From contig JAJPWY010000041.1 in the NCBI GenBank assembly GCA_021205725.1, forward strand, positions 1 through 55,422: a stretch of 55,422 nucleotides of DNA, in the 5' to 3' direction. The notes beneath the pieces are model-generated. The model ran no database searches and was not told the origin of the DNA. It saw only the letters and a program-made list of their open reading frames with translations. Positions 20,987-32,794 of the stretch are shown piece by piece; the stretch's first letter is position 1, and each line of letters starts with the position of its first letter. A program made the position numbers and the translations under genes. Origin of the DNA: Clostridiales bacterium. GTDB lineage: Bacteria > Bacillota > Clostridia > Oscillospirales > Oscillospiraceae.

Positions 20987-22735
20987 TCAGTCGATGGTCT
21001 TGTTGTCCACCACGTCCTTGAGCAGGGCCAGGAAGTCCTCCTGGCTCATGGCCCCCAGATCCTTGCCGGAACGGTGCCGGATGGAGACGGTCTGGTTCTC
21101 CATGTCCTTGTCGCCCACCACGATCATATAGGGGATCTTCTGGCCCTGGGCCTCACGGATCTTGTAGCCCAGCTTTTCGGAGCGATGGTCAACCTCCACC
21201 CGGTACCCGGCGGCGGTGAGCTTCTGCTCCACCTGGTCGGCGTAGTCGGCGGCCCGGTCGGTGACGGGCAGCACCTTCACCTGGACAGGGGCAAGCCAGG
21301 CGGGGAAGGCCCCGGCGAAGTGCTCGGTGATGACGCCGATGAACCGCTCGATGGAGCCCAGCACCACACGGTGGATCATGACGGGGCGGTGCTTCTCTCC
21401 GTCGGGGCCGGTGTACTCCAGCTCGAACCGCTCCGGCAGCTGCATATCCAGCTGGATGGTGCCGCACTGCCAGGTACGGCCCAGAGAGTCCGCCAGATGG
21501 AAGTCCAGCTTGGGACCGTAGAAGGCCCCGTCGCCCTCGTTGATGGCATATTCCTTGCCCATTTCGGTGACGGCCTGCTTCAGCGTCTCGGTGGCGAAGT
21601 CCCAGTCCTTCTCGTCGCCCATGTGATCCTCGGGCATGGTGGAGACCTCGATCTGGTAGGTCAGGCCAAAGACGGAGTACACCTCGTCAAACAGCTTGAC
21701 CACGTTTTTGATCTCGTCCTTCATCTGATCCCAGGTCATGAAGATGTGGGCGTCGTCCTGGGTGAAGCAGCGAACCCGGAACAGGCCGTGGAGGGCGCCG
21801 GAGAGCTCGTGCCGGTGCACCAGGCCCAGCTCGCCCATACGCAGGGGCAGTTCCCGGTAGGAGCGGGGCTCGGACTTATAGACCAGCATGCCGCCGGGGC
21901 AGTTCATGGGCTTGATGGCGTAGTCCTCGCCGTCGATGACGGTGGTGTACATGTTCTCCTTGTAGTGATCCCAGTGGCCGGAGCGCTCCCACAGGCTGCG
22001 GTTCAAAATCATGGGAGTGGAAATTTCCACATAGCCGTAGCGCTTGTGTACCTCACGCCAGTAGTCGATGAGGGTGTTGCGCAGCACCATGCCCTTGGGC
22101 AGGAAGAAGGGGAAGCCGGGGCCTTCATCCGTCAGCATATACAGGCCCAGCTCCTTGCCCAGCTTCCGGTGGTCACGCTTTTTGGCCTCCTCCTGCTGCT
22201 TCAGGTACTCGTCCAGCTGATCCTTCTTGGGGAAGGCGATGCCGTAGATGCGCTGGAGGGTCTCCCGGTTGGAGTCACCCCGCCAGTAGGCGGCGTTGCA
22301 GGCGGTGAGCTTGATGGCGTTGCCCTTCACCCGACCGGTGGAGTCCAGATGGGGGCCGGCGCACAGGTCGGTGAACTCCCCCTGACGGTAGAAGGAGATG
22401 ACCTCGTCCTCAGGCAGGTCGTTGATCAGCTCCACCTTATACGGCTCGTCCTTCATGAACTCCAGGGCCTCGGCCCGGGGCAGCTCGAACCGCTCCAGCT
22501 TCAGCTTTTCCTTGCAGATCTTCCGCATCTCCGCCTCGATCTGCTCCATGATCTCCGGGGTGAAGGAGAAGGGAGCGTCCAGGTCGTAGTAAAAGCCGTT
22601 CTCAATGGAAGGGCCGATGGCCAGCTTCACCTCGGGGTACAGACGCTTCACCGCCTGGGCCAGAATGTGGGAGCAGGTGTGCCAGTAGGTGCGGCGATAC
22701 TGCTCGTTGTCAAAGGAATACTGTTCGTTTGCCAT
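20987..22735 (-). CDS. thrS: Threonyl-tRNA synthetase lacking the TGS domain
   Basis: A 582-residue class II synthetase that charges tRNA-Thr. It begins directly at the editing domain (HTCSHILAQAVKRLYP, the HxxxH zinc/editing motif at about 14-18), then the catalytic core (MVLRNTLIDYWREVHKRYGY, MNCPGGM with the zinc Cys, RVRCFTQDDAHIF) and the anticodon domain (VKVLPVTDRAADYA). The roughly 60-residue N-terminal TGS domain found in E. coli ThrRS (642 residues) is missing. The ATG at 22735 has AGGAGG upstream. It is controlled by a T-box leader. Confidence 0.95.
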   Translation of the reverse strand: MANEQYSFDNEQYRRTYWHTCSHILAQAVKRLYPEVKLAIGPSIENGFYYDLDAPFSFTPEIMEQIEAEMRKICKEKLKLERFELPRAEALEFMKDEPYKVELINDLPEDEVISFYRQGEFTDLCAGPHLDSTGRVKGNAIKLTACNAAYWRGDSNRETLQRIYGIAFPKKDQLDEYLKQQEEAKKRDHRKLGKELGLYMLTDEGPGFPFFLPKGMVLRNTLIDYWREVHKRYGYVEISTPMILNRSLWERSGHWDHYKENMYTTVIDGEDYAIKPMNCPGGMLVYKSEPRSYRELPLRMGELGLVHRHELSGALHGLFRVRCFTQDDAHIFMTWDQMKDEIKNVVKLFDEVYSVFGLTYQIEVSTMPEDHMGDEKDWDFATETLKQAVTEMGKEYAINEGDGAFYGPKLDFHLADSLGRTWQCGTIQLDMQLPERFELEYTGPDGEKHRPVMIHRVVLGSIERFIGVITEHFAGAFPAWLAPVQVKVLPVTDRAADYADQVEQKLTAAGYRVEVDHRSEKLGYKIREAQGQKIPYMIVVGDKDMENQTVSIRHRSGKDLGAMSQEDFLALLKDVVDNKTID

Positions 22736-22773
22736 GGAAATGTTCCTCCTTACAGTGTGCGGGGCGAGGTACA

Positions 22774-23017
22774 GAAAAATCCCACCCCTGACAGAATCAG
22801 GGGTGGGATGAAAAATCATCTCACGGTTCCACCCTGCTTGGCCTGTCCGGATAGAGGACAGACCCGCTCATTGGCCGCGGTAACGGGCGGCGCACGGCAG
22901 GCTTTGTCACCTGCGGCTCCGGGGCGGTGTCACCGGTTCGGGCGGAAAGCGCTTGCAGCACAGGGCGCTTCTCTCTGGCCGACCTCTGCGGATTCGTCCC
23001 CTTCATCGCCAAATCAC
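22774..23017 (-). ncRNA. T-box riboswitch leader of thrS
   Basis: The minus-strand leader holds the T-box sequence AGGGTGGAACCGTG (22822-22835), which binds the acceptor end of uncharged tRNA, followed by a terminator stem TCCCACCCCTGA/TCAGGGGTGGGA (22780-22808) and TTTTT. Upstream, GGCCAGAGAGAAGCG resembles stem I. The specifier triplet could not be fixed with confidence; an ACA in GGTGACACC is a candidate. Uncharged tRNA-Thr should switch transcription on. Confidence 0.85.
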
Positions 23018-23023
23018 AGGATG

Positions 23024-23052
23024 AATATAGCATGATTTTCCCAACGTGTCAA
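23024..23052 (-). promoter_or_regulatory. Promoter of the thrS T-box transcript
   Basis: On the minus strand TTGACA (23047-23052) and TATATT (23024-23029) are 17 bases apart. It lies back to back with the alaS promoter, with 38 bases between the two -35 boxes. Confidence 0.78.
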
Positions 23053-23090
23053 GGGCGGGAGAGCCGCAGGATCCGTGCTGCAAAAATTTC

Positions 23091-23119
23091 TTGACATCCT
23101 CCCCAACAGTGTTTAAAAT
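23091..23119 (+). promoter_or_regulatory. Promoter of the alaS T-box transcript
   Basis: A perfect TTGACA (23091-23096) is followed after 17 bases by TAAAAT (23114-23119). It is divergent from the thrS promoter. Confidence 0.78.
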
Positions 23120-23125
23120 GAAAGC

Positions 23126-23356
23126 CGTACAAAACGGCAATGCGGAAACCAGTCGGGAGTGCGGCGTCCAGAGCGAGCGGGGGAGAGTGCAAGCCCTGCG
23201 GAGGCCGTCCCGAACAGCCACTTCCAAGCCGGCTGCGACGAGCGGCACGACTCATCCCCGTTACCGGATGACCGAGATTCCCCTCTGTGCAGGGGAAAAT
23301 CAGGGTGGTACCGTGAAGCGACGCTTCGCCCCTGAACCGGGGGCGGGGCGTTTTTT
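23126..23356 (+). ncRNA. T-box riboswitch leader of alaS
   Basis: The leader holds the T-box sequence AGGGTGGTACCGTG (23302-23315) and then a terminator with CGCCCC/GGGGCG arms and a TTTTTT run at 23351-23356. The stem I region (GCGGCGTCCAGAGCGAGCGG, then GCAAGCCCTGCGGAGGCCG) has the expected apical-loop features. GCC in GAACAGCCACTTCC is a possible Ala specifier. Uncharged tRNA-Ala should relieve termination. Confidence 0.85.
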
Positions 23357-23415
23357 GCGGTTTCTCATTGCCATTGCCCAAAAGAGTTAAAAAGATTTCA
23401 CTGGAGGTCATGAAC

Positions 23416-26070
<2,655 letters not shown>

Positions 26071-26089
26071 GCCGGATCGGGAGAGCGGA

Positions 26090-27475
26090 TTGGAAGAGAT
26101 CATCGAATACTGGAGCAAGCTGTTCGACCTGAGCCGGTATGATGTAGGCGAGTTGATCGACCTGGGCACCGTCGCCCTGTACTGTGTCCAGCAGATCAGC
26201 GTTGGCCTGTTCCTTCTGTGCGCCGGGAAGGTGAGGAGAAAATGGCTGCTCTGGGTGGCAGTCCTCCTGGGCTGTGTGCCGTTCCTGCTGCTGGGAGACG
26301 CCTGGTATGAGCTCCAGCCTTGGCGGGCCGTCTTCTACCTCATTTATTACTTCCTCGTTATCTGGGTCTGCTCCCTGGAGTCGCCCCGGCGGAAGCTGGG
26401 CCTGTTCGGCATCCTGCTGGCCTGTATGATGGCGGCGGATACCATCGCGTCGGCCATGGGCGCGCTGGCTGCCGGGATCGGGCTGGGAGATATCGTGGGC
26501 CAGGGATATGAGCCGGGCATCCTGCTGGGGACCCTGCTGTATACCGTGGAGTTCATGGCCCTGGGCACCGGCTGCCTGACCTTTTACAACCGTCTGGAGC
26601 GGGCGGTCCGGGGGAAAATCATTGGCCTGACCCTGGCTTTGGCGGTGAATCAGAACATCCTCATGGTGGCGATCTTCGTCGCCGGAGGGGCAGAGCTCTG
26701 GATGAGAAACCGGGGCTGGCTCAGCGCCCTGGTGTCCCTGACCTCCATCGTGACCCAGTACTACGCCTATCAGGTCATTGTCAGCACCGCAGAGGCGACC
26801 AAAGCCCAGCAGGAGCTGGAGCAGCTCCAGATGCAACAGGAGCAATCGGTAAAATACTATCAGCTGGCACAGGCCAGCGTGGAGCAGATGTCCAGATTCC
26901 GGCATGACTTCCGAAATCAGCTACAGGTGGCCTACGGCCTGGCCCGGGAGGATCCGAACCAGGCCACCACGCTGCTGGGCGAGCTGGAGGAGCGGCTGGA
27001 CGCCATCCACCCCGCCCACTACTGCGACGACCCCACCGTCAACATCATCCTGACGGTGAAGGCAGACCGAGCGGCGGAGGCGGGCATCCGCTTCGACGCA
27101 CAGGTAGGGGTGAGCGGCTGGAGCCTGGAGGCGGCAGATTTGACCAGCCTGTTTGCCAACCTGCTGGACAACGCCATCGAGGGCTGCCAGCGCAGCGGCC
27201 AGCCCGACCCGTTTATCCGCATCACCGCCGGAGAGCGGCAGGGGTTCTATCTGATGAAGGTGGTCAACACCTGCGGCCCGGAGGCCGGGGCGTCCGGCTC
27301 CAGCAAGGGCGAGGGCCACGGGCTGGGAATGAACATCATCCGGTCGGTGGCGAAGAAGTATCATGGCTCCTATGTCACCCGGGCGGAGGACGGGGTCTTC
27401 ACCGCTCAGGTGGCTCTGGATAAAAAGCCGATATTAGAATCAAATCCCAATGGGAAAGGAGCTGAATCCATATGA
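26090..27475 (+). CDS. AgrC-like GHKL sensor histidine kinase (orphan)
   Basis: A 461-residue sensor kinase with six or so N-terminal membrane helices (about 25-230), a coiled-coil linker rich in Q and E (235-265), the phospho-acceptor motif SRFRHDFRNQLQ with His272, the N box LFANLLDNAIEGC (about 345-357) and the G box GHGLGMNII near residue 408. This is the layout of AgrC/ComD-type peptide sensors. No response regulator or signal-peptide gene is nearby. It starts at TTG with GGGAG upstream and is probably co-transcribed with alaS; its last codons overlap the HIT gene. Confidence 0.85.
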   Translation: MEEIIEYWSKLFDLSRYDVGELIDLGTVALYCVQQISVGLFLLCAGKVRRKWLLWVAVLLGCVPFLLLGDAWYELQPWRAVFYLIYYFLVIWVCSLESPRRKLGLFGILLACMMAADTIASAMGALAAGIGLGDIVGQGYEPGILLGTLLYTVEFMALGTGCLTFYNRLERAVRGKIIGLTLALAVNQNILMVAIFVAGGAELWMRNRGWLSALVSLTSIVTQYYAYQVIVSTAEATKAQQELEQLQMQQEQSVKYYQLAQASVEQMSRFRHDFRNQLQVAYGLAREDPNQATTLLGELEERLDAIHPAHYCDDPTVNIILTVKADRAAEAGIRFDAQVGVSGWSLEAADLTSLFANLLDNAIEGCQRSGQPDPFIRITAGERQGFYLMKVVNTCGPEAGASGSSKGEGHGLGMNIIRSVAKKYHGSYVTRAEDGVFTAQVALDKKPILESNPNGKGAESI

Positions 27476-27807
27476 GCTGTCTGTTTTGTTCCATCGTCAA
27501 CGGGGACGTCCCCTCTAACAAGGTATACGAGGACGAGCTGGTCTATGCCTTTTACGACATTGACCCCCAAGCCCCGGTACACTTCCTGGTCATCCCCAAG
27601 GAGCACATCCCCTCCGCCGGGGCGGTGACGCCGGAGAACTCCGCAGTGGTGGCCCACTGCTTCGAGGTCATCGCCCAGGTGACAAAGGAGCTGGGCATCA
27701 CCGATTTCCGGGTGGTGTCGAACTGCGGCCTCCAGGCGGGGCAGTCGGTGCCTCACCTCCACTTCCACGTGCTGGCGGGCCGGGATATGACCTGGCCGCC
27801 GGGCTGA
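27472..27807 (+). CDS. HIT family nucleotide-binding hydrolase
   Basis: A 111-residue histidine-triad protein. It starts with CLFCSIVNGDVPS, the usual HIT start with zinc-type Cys pair, and ends with the triad VPHLHFHVLAG (His95, 97, 99), the middle-to-last His acting on the alpha-phosphate. Members of the HinT branch hydrolyse adenosine phosphoramidates and acyl-adenylates. Its ATG overlaps the kinase stop by four bases. A link to aminoacyl-adenylate clean-up near alaS is conceivable but only inferred. Confidence 0.92.
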   Translation: MSCLFCSIVNGDVPSNKVYEDELVYAFYDIDPQAPVHFLVIPKEHIPSAGAVTPENSAVVAHCFEVIAQVTKELGITDFRVVSNCGLQAGQSVPHLHFHVLAGRDMTWPPG

Positions 27808-27828
27808 CGAGTCGCTGAGCGGTCAAGC

Positions 27829-27867
27829 AAAGCCGCCGTCCTCCCACCTGGGAGAGACGGCGGCTTT
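27829..27867 (+). terminator. Terminator after the HIT gene
   Basis: A perfect 12-bp stem AAAGCCGCCGTC / GACGGCGGCTTT with an inner CTCCCACCTGGGAG hairpin, followed by TTTGTCC, ends the alaS transcript. Confidence 0.8.
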
Positions 27868-27891
27868 GTCCGTCCGGGGACATCTTCGCCC

Positions 27892-27920
27892 TTGCCAAAA
27901 CCGTCAAACCCGTATATAAT
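27892..27920 (+). promoter_or_regulatory. Promoter of asnS
   Basis: TTGCCA (27892-27897) and a perfect TATAAT (27915-27920) are 17 bases apart, about 57 bases before the start codon. No T-box is present here, unlike thrS and alaS. Confidence 0.75.
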
Positions 27921-27976
27921 TGTCCCATGAGTTTGACCGCCGGAAACGATTTTCCGGCGGATAGGAGTGAGTTATA

Positions 27977-29371
27977 TTGGAGCGCATCACCATCTCCCGG
28001 CTCTATGCAGACGGCCCTCTCTATGAGGGAAAGTCCATCACCGTCTGCGGCTGGGCCAGAACCATCCGTAACCTCAAGAGCTTTGCTTTTTTATCCCTCA
28101 ATGACGGCAGCTGCTTCTCCCCCCTCCAGGTGGTGGCGGAGAAGGAGAAGATCGCCAACTATGACGAGATCATCCATCAGAACGTAGGGGCCTCCTTCGT
28201 GATTCAGGGCGTCTTTGTCCTGACCCCGAATGCCAAGCAGCCCTTTGAGCTGAAGGCCACCGACATCCAGGTGGAGGGTGTCTCCGCCCCGGACTACCCC
28301 CTGCAAAAGAAGCGGCATACGGTGGAGTACCTGCGCACCATCCAGCACCTGCGGCCCCGGACGAATCTGTTCTCCGCCGCCTTCCGGGTGCGCTCTGTGG
28401 CCGCCCACGCCATCCACTGCTTCTTCCAGGACAAGGGCTTCGTCTACGTCAACACCCCCATCATCACAGCCTCCGACTGCGAGGGCGCCGGGGAGATGTT
28501 CCAGGTGACCACTCTGGACATGAACGACCCGCCCCGGCTCCCGGACGGCACGGTGGATTACAGCAAGGACTTCTTCGGCAAGCCCGCCAACCTGACCGTC
28601 TCCGGCCAGCTCAACGTGGAGAGCTTCTGTATGGCCTTTGGCAACGTCTACACCTTCGGCCCCACCTTCCGGGCAGAGAACTCCAACACCCAGCGCCACG
28701 CCGCCGAGTTCTGGATGATCGAGCCGGAGATTGCCTTTGCCGACCTGGACGACGACATGAACCTGGCGGAGGAGATGCTGAAATACGTCATCCGCACTGT
28801 CATGGAGAAGTGCCCTCAGGAGATGACCTTCTTCAACTCCTTTGTGGACAAGGGCCTGGTTCAGCGGCTGGAGCACGTAGCCTCCTCTGAGTTTGGCCGG
28901 GTGAGCTACACCGAGGCGGTGGACATCCTCCAGAAGTCCGGCAGACAGTTCGACTACCCCGTCTCCTGGGGCTGCGACCTCCAGACGGAGCACGAGCGGT
29001 ATCTCACTGAGGAATACTTCAAGCGTCCGGTATTCGTCACCGACTACCCCAAGGAGATCAAGGCGTTCTATATGCGCATGAACGAGGACGGGAAAACCGT
29101 GGCCGCTGCGGACTGCCTGGTGCCCGGCATCGGGGAGATCATCGGCGGCAGCCAGCGGGAGGAGCGGCTTGACCTGCTCCAGGCCCGGATGGACGAGCTG
29201 GGGCTGAAGCAGGAGGACTACTGGTGGTATCTGGATCTCCGGCGCTACGGCAGCTGCCGCCACGCCGGGTTCGGCCTGGGCTTTGAGCGGCTCATCATGT
29301 ATTTAACCGGTATCTCCAACATCCGGGACGTTCTGCCCCATCCCCGCACCGTGGGCAGCGCAGATTTCTGA
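27977..29371 (+). CDS. asnS: Asparaginyl-tRNA synthetase
   Basis: A 464-residue class IIb synthetase. The N-terminal OB fold ([22 protein letters not shown]) binds the anticodon; the catalytic part shows [48 protein letters not shown] (motif 2) and the final [15 protein letters not shown] with RDVLPHPRT (motif 3). AsnRS rather than AspRS is chosen for the missing large insertion domain and SGQLNVES. The start is TTG at 27977 with AGGAG upstream; no ATG fits. Confidence 0.94.
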   Translation: MERITISRLYADGPLYEGKSITVCGWARTIRNLKSFAFLSLNDGSCFSPLQVVAEKEKIANYDEIIHQNVGASFVIQGVFVLTPNAKQPFELKATDIQVEGVSAPDYPLQKKRHTVEYLRTIQHLRPRTNLFSAAFRVRSVAAHAIHCFFQDKGFVYVNTPIITASDCEGAGEMFQVTTLDMNDPPRLPDGTVDYSKDFFGKPANLTVSGQLNVESFCMAFGNVYTFGPTFRAENSNTQRHAAEFWMIEPEIAFADLDDDMNLAEEMLKYVIRTVMEKCPQEMTFFNSFVDKGLVQRLEHVASSEFGRVSYTEAVDILQKSGRQFDYPVSWGCDLQTEHERYLTEEYFKRPVFVTDYPKEIKAFYMRMNEDGKTVAAADCLVPGIGEIIGGSQREERLDLLQARMDELGLKQEDYWWYLDLRRYGSCRHAGFGLGFERLIMYLTGISNIRDVLPHPRTVGSADF

Positions 29372-29385
29372 GAAAAATGGACACA

Positions 29386-29432
29386 AAAGGCTCCCCGCCT
29401 GCCGAAAAAGCCTTCGGCAGCGGGGAGCCTTT
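29386..29432. terminator. Bidirectional terminator between asnS and the muramidase gene
   Basis: Arms AAAGGCTCCCCGC..TGCCGAA and TTCGGCAG.CGGGGAGCCTTT form a long stem, with T runs on both strands (TTTCTGAC on plus, TTTTGTGTCC on minus). It serves two convergent genes. Confidence 0.85.
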
Positions 29433-29473
29433 CTGACACGGCCTCTCGCCCTGACGCCCAATGGGACGGCCGG

Positions 29474-30382
29474 TTATTCGCCCTCTGTCTGTTGAAACCA
29501 GATGTTACGATCCACCTGCTCCGAGACGCCGTCCACCGTACCCGTGTTGGAATACTGCCAGATCTCCACCTGATAGGCATAGCTGGGATAGTCGCCGTAC
29601 TCGGCGTACCAGACGCCCACGCCCTCCAGCTCGGTCAGATCGTAGCTGAGGTAGCCCAGCATGCCGTTGCAGTAGATCATGGGGGTGTAGCCCGCCTCCC
29701 GGATGACCTGACAGAAGGCCCTGGCACAGGCGGTCACTGTCTCCCCGTCCAGGCCGTTTGTCCGGGCAGAGTCGCTGTCCTCGATCTCCTCCCAGTCGAA
29801 CACCACCGGGCCTGCGATCTCCAGCCCCTCCAGCCAGGAGAGCACCTGTCGGGCCTCCTCCTCCGCCTCCTCGACGCTCACCGCCTGGGAGAAGAAGTAG
29901 ACCCCCACCGTCAGTCCGTTGGCGGTGGCTCCCTCATAGTTCGCCTCAAACTGGCTGTCCTGGTTCAGGGTGCCCTCAGAGTAGCCCCGGTAGCCGATGC
30001 GGAGGATGGCGAACTCCACGCCGTCCGCCGCCACAGCCGCCCAGTCGATCTCCCCCTGATGGGCGGAGACATCAATGCCGTAGAGGGCCTGGCCGGAGTA
30101 GGTCACAGTCCCGTCCTCATTGGTGGTGAAGTGCTCCGCCTCCAGGTCGCTCTGGGGCAGCTCCTCGTCGATCTCCACCTCCTGACCGCCCACGGTGACG
30201 GTCTCCCCTGTCTCCTCCTGCTCCGTCTCCTGGACGACGGTGTTGACGGCCTGGTGCCGGGCAAAGCCCACCGCCAGCACTGCCGCCAACAGTCCTGCCG
30301 CTACCAGCGCCAGAAAGACCAGCAACACCATAAAGGGGTTGCGGCGCTTGACCGCTCCTTTTCGTTCCCTCCGTCCCGGCAT
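29474..30382 (-). CDS. GH25 family lysozyme (muramidase), membrane-anchored
   Basis: A 302-residue protein with a basic N-terminus (RRERKGAVKRR), one membrane helix (about 18-40), an acidic linker (EQEETGETVTVGG) and a GH25 domain from about residue 100. Catalytic-type motifs are YGIDVSAHQGEIDW (with the first Asp) and VVFDWEEIED (Asp and Glu). The domain closes with YQVEIWQYSNTGTVDGVSEQVDRN. It should cut the MurNAc-GlcNAc bond of peptidoglycan outside the membrane. It lies directly downstream of ftsZ with a terminator between. Confidence 0.92.
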   Translation of the reverse strand: MPGRRERKGAVKRRNPFMVLLVFLALVAAGLLAAVLAVGFARHQAVNTVVQETEQEETGETVTVGGQEVEIDEELPQSDLEAEHFTTNEDGTVTYSGQALYGIDVSAHQGEIDWAAVAADGVEFAILRIGYRGYSEGTLNQDSQFEANYEGATANGLTVGVYFFSQAVSVEEAEEEARQVLSWLEGLEIAGPVVFDWEEIEDSDSARTNGLDGETVTACARAFCQVIREAGYTPMIYCNGMLGYLSYDLTELEGVGVWYAEYGDYPSYAYQVEIWQYSNTGTVDGVSEQVDRNIWFQQTEGE

Positions 30383-30440
30383 GACAGGTCACCTCTTTTT
30401 ACAAAATTCGCCCGGCCTCGACAGCCGGTACAGGGTGTGG

Positions 30441-30467
30441 AAAAGGCCGCCAGATACCTGGCGGCCT
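30441..30467 (-). terminator. Terminator after ftsZ
   Basis: The stem AGGCCGCCAG / CTGGCGGCCT with a four-base loop is followed by TTTTCC on the minus strand. It separates ftsZ from the muramidase gene. Confidence 0.75.
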
Positions 30468-30487
30468 CTGTGATTTCCTGTGTTCGA

Positions 30488-31651
30488 TTATCTGCGCTTG
30501 TTGAAGATGGCGAAGATGTCGTCAAAGGGGTCCTCCTCCCGGGGGGCGGAGGGCTGGCTGACGGCAGGAGCGGCCTCGGCCTCAGGGGCGGGGGCGGCAG
30601 TCTCCTGAGCCACGGGCGTGGCAGCAGGGGCCACCGTCTCGCTGGCGGCGACCTTCTGGGCCGCCTGAGTAAAGGGCTTGTCCACCGTCTCGCTGGGCTT
30701 GTCAAAGCCGGTGGCGATGACCGTGACCCGGATCTCGTCCTCCAGGGACTCGTCGAAGGTGGCGCCAAAGATGATGTTGGCGTCGGGGTTGGCAGCCTGC
30801 TGCACCAGATTGGCGGCAGTCTCCACCTCCTCCAGGCCGATGTCCATGGAGCCGGTGACGTTGACCAGAACGCCCTTTGCGCCGTTGATGGAGGTCTCCA
30901 GCAGCGGAGAGGTGACGGCCATCCGGGCGGCCTCCTCAGCCTTGCCCTTGCCGGCGGCACGGCCCACGCCCATGTGAGCCTGGCCTGCGTCCTTCATGAT
31001 GGCGGTGACATCAGCAAAGTCCAGATTGATGAAGCCCACGTTCTTGATCAGGTCGGAGATGGACTCTACCGCCTGGCGGAGCACGTCGTCTGCGATCTCA
31101 AAGGCGTTGGCGAAGGTAATCTTCTGGTCGGTGGCGTGCTTGAGCCGGTCGTTGGGGATGATGACCAGGGAGTCCACCTTGCCCTTGAGCTCAGCGATGC
31201 CCTTCTCGGCCTGCTGCATCCGGCGACGGCCCTCAAAGCCAAAGGGCTTGGTCACAACGCCCACGGTGAGGATGCCCTGCTCCCGGGCCACCTCGGCCAC
31301 CACAGGGGCGCCGCCGGTGCCGGTGCCGCCGCCCATGCCGCAGGTGACAAAGACCATATCCGTGCCCTCCAGGGCCTTGGAGAGCTGGCTCCGGCTCTCC
31401 TCCGCCGCCTTCTTGCCCACCTCGGGGTTGGCACCGGCGCCCTTGCCGCCGGTGACCTTTTCACCGATTTGAATCTTGGTGGTGGCGTTGGATGAGTCCA
31501 ACTGCTGCTTGTCTGTGTTGACGGCAATAAATTCCACACCCTTGGTGCCGGAGACTGCCATACGGTTGACAACGTTGTTGCCAGCGCCGCCGACGCCGAC
31601 GACCTTGATGTTGACTACTGTTTCGGGAGCGGGTTCAAATCCAATGGACAT
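30488..31651 (-). CDS. ftsZ: Cell division protein FtsZ
   Basis: A 387-residue tubulin-like GTPase that builds the division ring. The GTP-binding start is [15 protein letters not shown], the tubulin signature [19 protein letters not shown] (about residue 100), and the T7 loop region [20 protein letters not shown]. Residues about 315-370 are a low-complexity linker (A, P, E, V), and the end [16 protein letters not shown] is the conserved tail that contacts partners. GGAGG precedes the ATG. It has its own promoter, 200 bases upstream. Confidence 0.97.
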   Translation of the reverse strand: MSIGFEPAPETVVNIKVVGVGGAGNNVVNRMAVSGTKGVEFIAVNTDKQQLDSSNATTKIQIGEKVTGGKGAGANPEVGKKAAEESRSQLSKALEGTDMVFVTCGMGGGTGTGGAPVVAEVAREQGILTVGVVTKPFGFEGRRRMQQAEKGIAELKGKVDSLVIIPNDRLKHATDQKITFANAFEIADDVLRQAVESISDLIKNVGFINLDFADVTAIMKDAGQAHMGVGRAAGKGKAEEAARMAVTSPLLETSINGAKGVLVNVTGSMDIGLEEVETAANLVQQAANPDANIIFGATFDESLEDEIRVTVIATGFDKPSETVDKPFTQAAQKVAASETVAPAATPVAQETAAPAPEAEAAPAVSQPSAPREEDPFDDIFAIFNKRR

Positions 31652-31720
31652 CTTGATTTCCTCCTATGTCATTCGGCCCTCTGTTCTGGCCCTTCTGATG
31701 TGCGAATATGGGTGGGTACC

Positions 31721-31741
31721 GTCCTGTCAGCAGCACAGGAC
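31721..31741. other. Hairpin in the ftsZ leader
   Basis: GTCCTGT and ACAGGAC (7-bp perfect arms) enclose CAGCAGC. It is the clearest structure in the roughly 190-base leader between the ftsZ promoter and its start. The rest of the 31652-31979 gap shows no gene. Confidence 0.45.
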
Positions 31742-31847
31742 AGGCTGCCCCGTACGCCGCAAAATGCTTTCTTTTATTACTGCTCCGGGCACGGAACGAT
31801 GCCAAATGCCCTGTCAATGACCGTCTGATGACGGTGAACTACTCATT

Positions 31848-31876
31848 ATTGTAAACGGAATCCGGCGGCTGGTCAA
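31848..31876 (-). promoter_or_regulatory. Promoter of ftsZ
   Basis: On the minus strand TTGACC (31871-31876) and TACAAT (31848-31853) are 17 bases apart. This gives ftsZ its own transcript, apart from the murA-ftsQ genes upstream. Confidence 0.7.
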
Positions 31877-31979
31877 TACCCTCTGCCGAATTTCCGAATG
31901 TTTTTTCTGAGGAGGGCCCATCCGTTCGACCCGTTTCTCCCGTCCCGGCAGAGAATCTCCCATCCCCTTTCGCTCAGGA

Positions 31980-32759
31980 TCAGTTGTCCTTGCTCAGGGC
32001 CGCCGCCACGTCCGTCTTGGTCATATCCAGCTCGCCGGTGTCCGAATCAGACCAGTTTTCGTCGATATAGCTCTCATGGGCGGCCTGGAGCATTTTCAGG
32101 TCGTATTCAAAATCATCGTTGAGCCCCATCTTCACCCGGAGCCGTCCGTCATAGAGCATGGTCACGGTAGCCGAATCGGTCAGATCCAGGGAGGTGACCC
32201 GCTCCAGCTCCTCCCGCTCTGTCAGAGCGGACAGCAGCCCCAGCAGGCATTTCTTTTTCAGGCTGTCCTCCTCCGCCACTGCCAGATCGGTGCCCGCAGA
32301 GGGAGCCAGAAGGGTCAGCCCGGTGACGGTGGGGTAATCCCCGCTCTCCTCCGCCTGCTCCAGCAGCTTTCCCTCATAGTCGATGTACCAGATCGTGCCG
32401 TCCGTCTCCACCGCTGCGGCGGGCTCCGTCTCCGTGACCTGGATAAGCACCGTCTCCGGCGGCAGCAGCCGGATCGTCACCTCCTTCAGGTAGGGCAGGG
32501 ACAACTCCATCTCCTCAGCAATCTCCCGCCGGGGGATCTGAAAGAGGTTGGTGTCCTCCTCGATACCAGCCGCCTCCAGCAGCTCCTCCTCGGTGTAGCG
32601 CTCATTTCCCTCCACCCGGAAGGTGTGGGCCTTGAAAAACACCAGAGAGCCCGCAACTACAGCGGCCACGATGAGCACCACCGACAGCAGGATATACAGC
32701 CGGAAAAAGGACTGGTTGCTCCGACGCTCTTTTCGCTTGTGCTTGCGTACCGTTGCCAT
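31980..32759 (-). CDS. ftsQ: Cell division protein FtsQ/DivIB
   Basis: A 259-residue protein with a basic cytoplasmic start (RKHKRKERR), one membrane helix (about 22-43) and an outside POTRA domain (TFRVEGNERYTEEELLEAAGIEEDTNLFQI), followed by the beta domain (YLKEVTIRLLPPETVLIQVTETEPAA). It links FtsL/FtsB-type proteins to the septal PBP. AAGGAGA precedes the ATG at 32759. It comes after murA with a 35-base gap; ftsA does not follow. Confidence 0.88.
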   Translation of the reverse strand: MATVRKHKRKERRSNQSFFRLYILLSVVLIVAAVVAGSLVFFKAHTFRVEGNERYTEEELLEAAGIEEDTNLFQIPRREIAEEMELSLPYLKEVTIRLLPPETVLIQVTETEPAAAVETDGTIWYIDYEGKLLEQAEESGDYPTVTGLTLLAPSAGTDLAVAEEDSLKKKCLLGLLSALTEREELERVTSLDLTDSATVTMLYDGRLRVKMGLNDDFEYDLKMLQAAHESYIDENWSDSDTGELDMTKTDVAAALSKDN

Positions 32760-32794
32760 AAGGCATTGTCTCCTTTTGTGCTGCCGGGGCTGTG

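Noticed and set aside
21074-23035. 653-codon open frame on the plus strand opposite thrS
   Set aside because: It is antisense to a clear synthetase gene, has low-complexity G/V/H/L composition, no ribosome site and runs through the T-box leader; high G+C makes such frames common.
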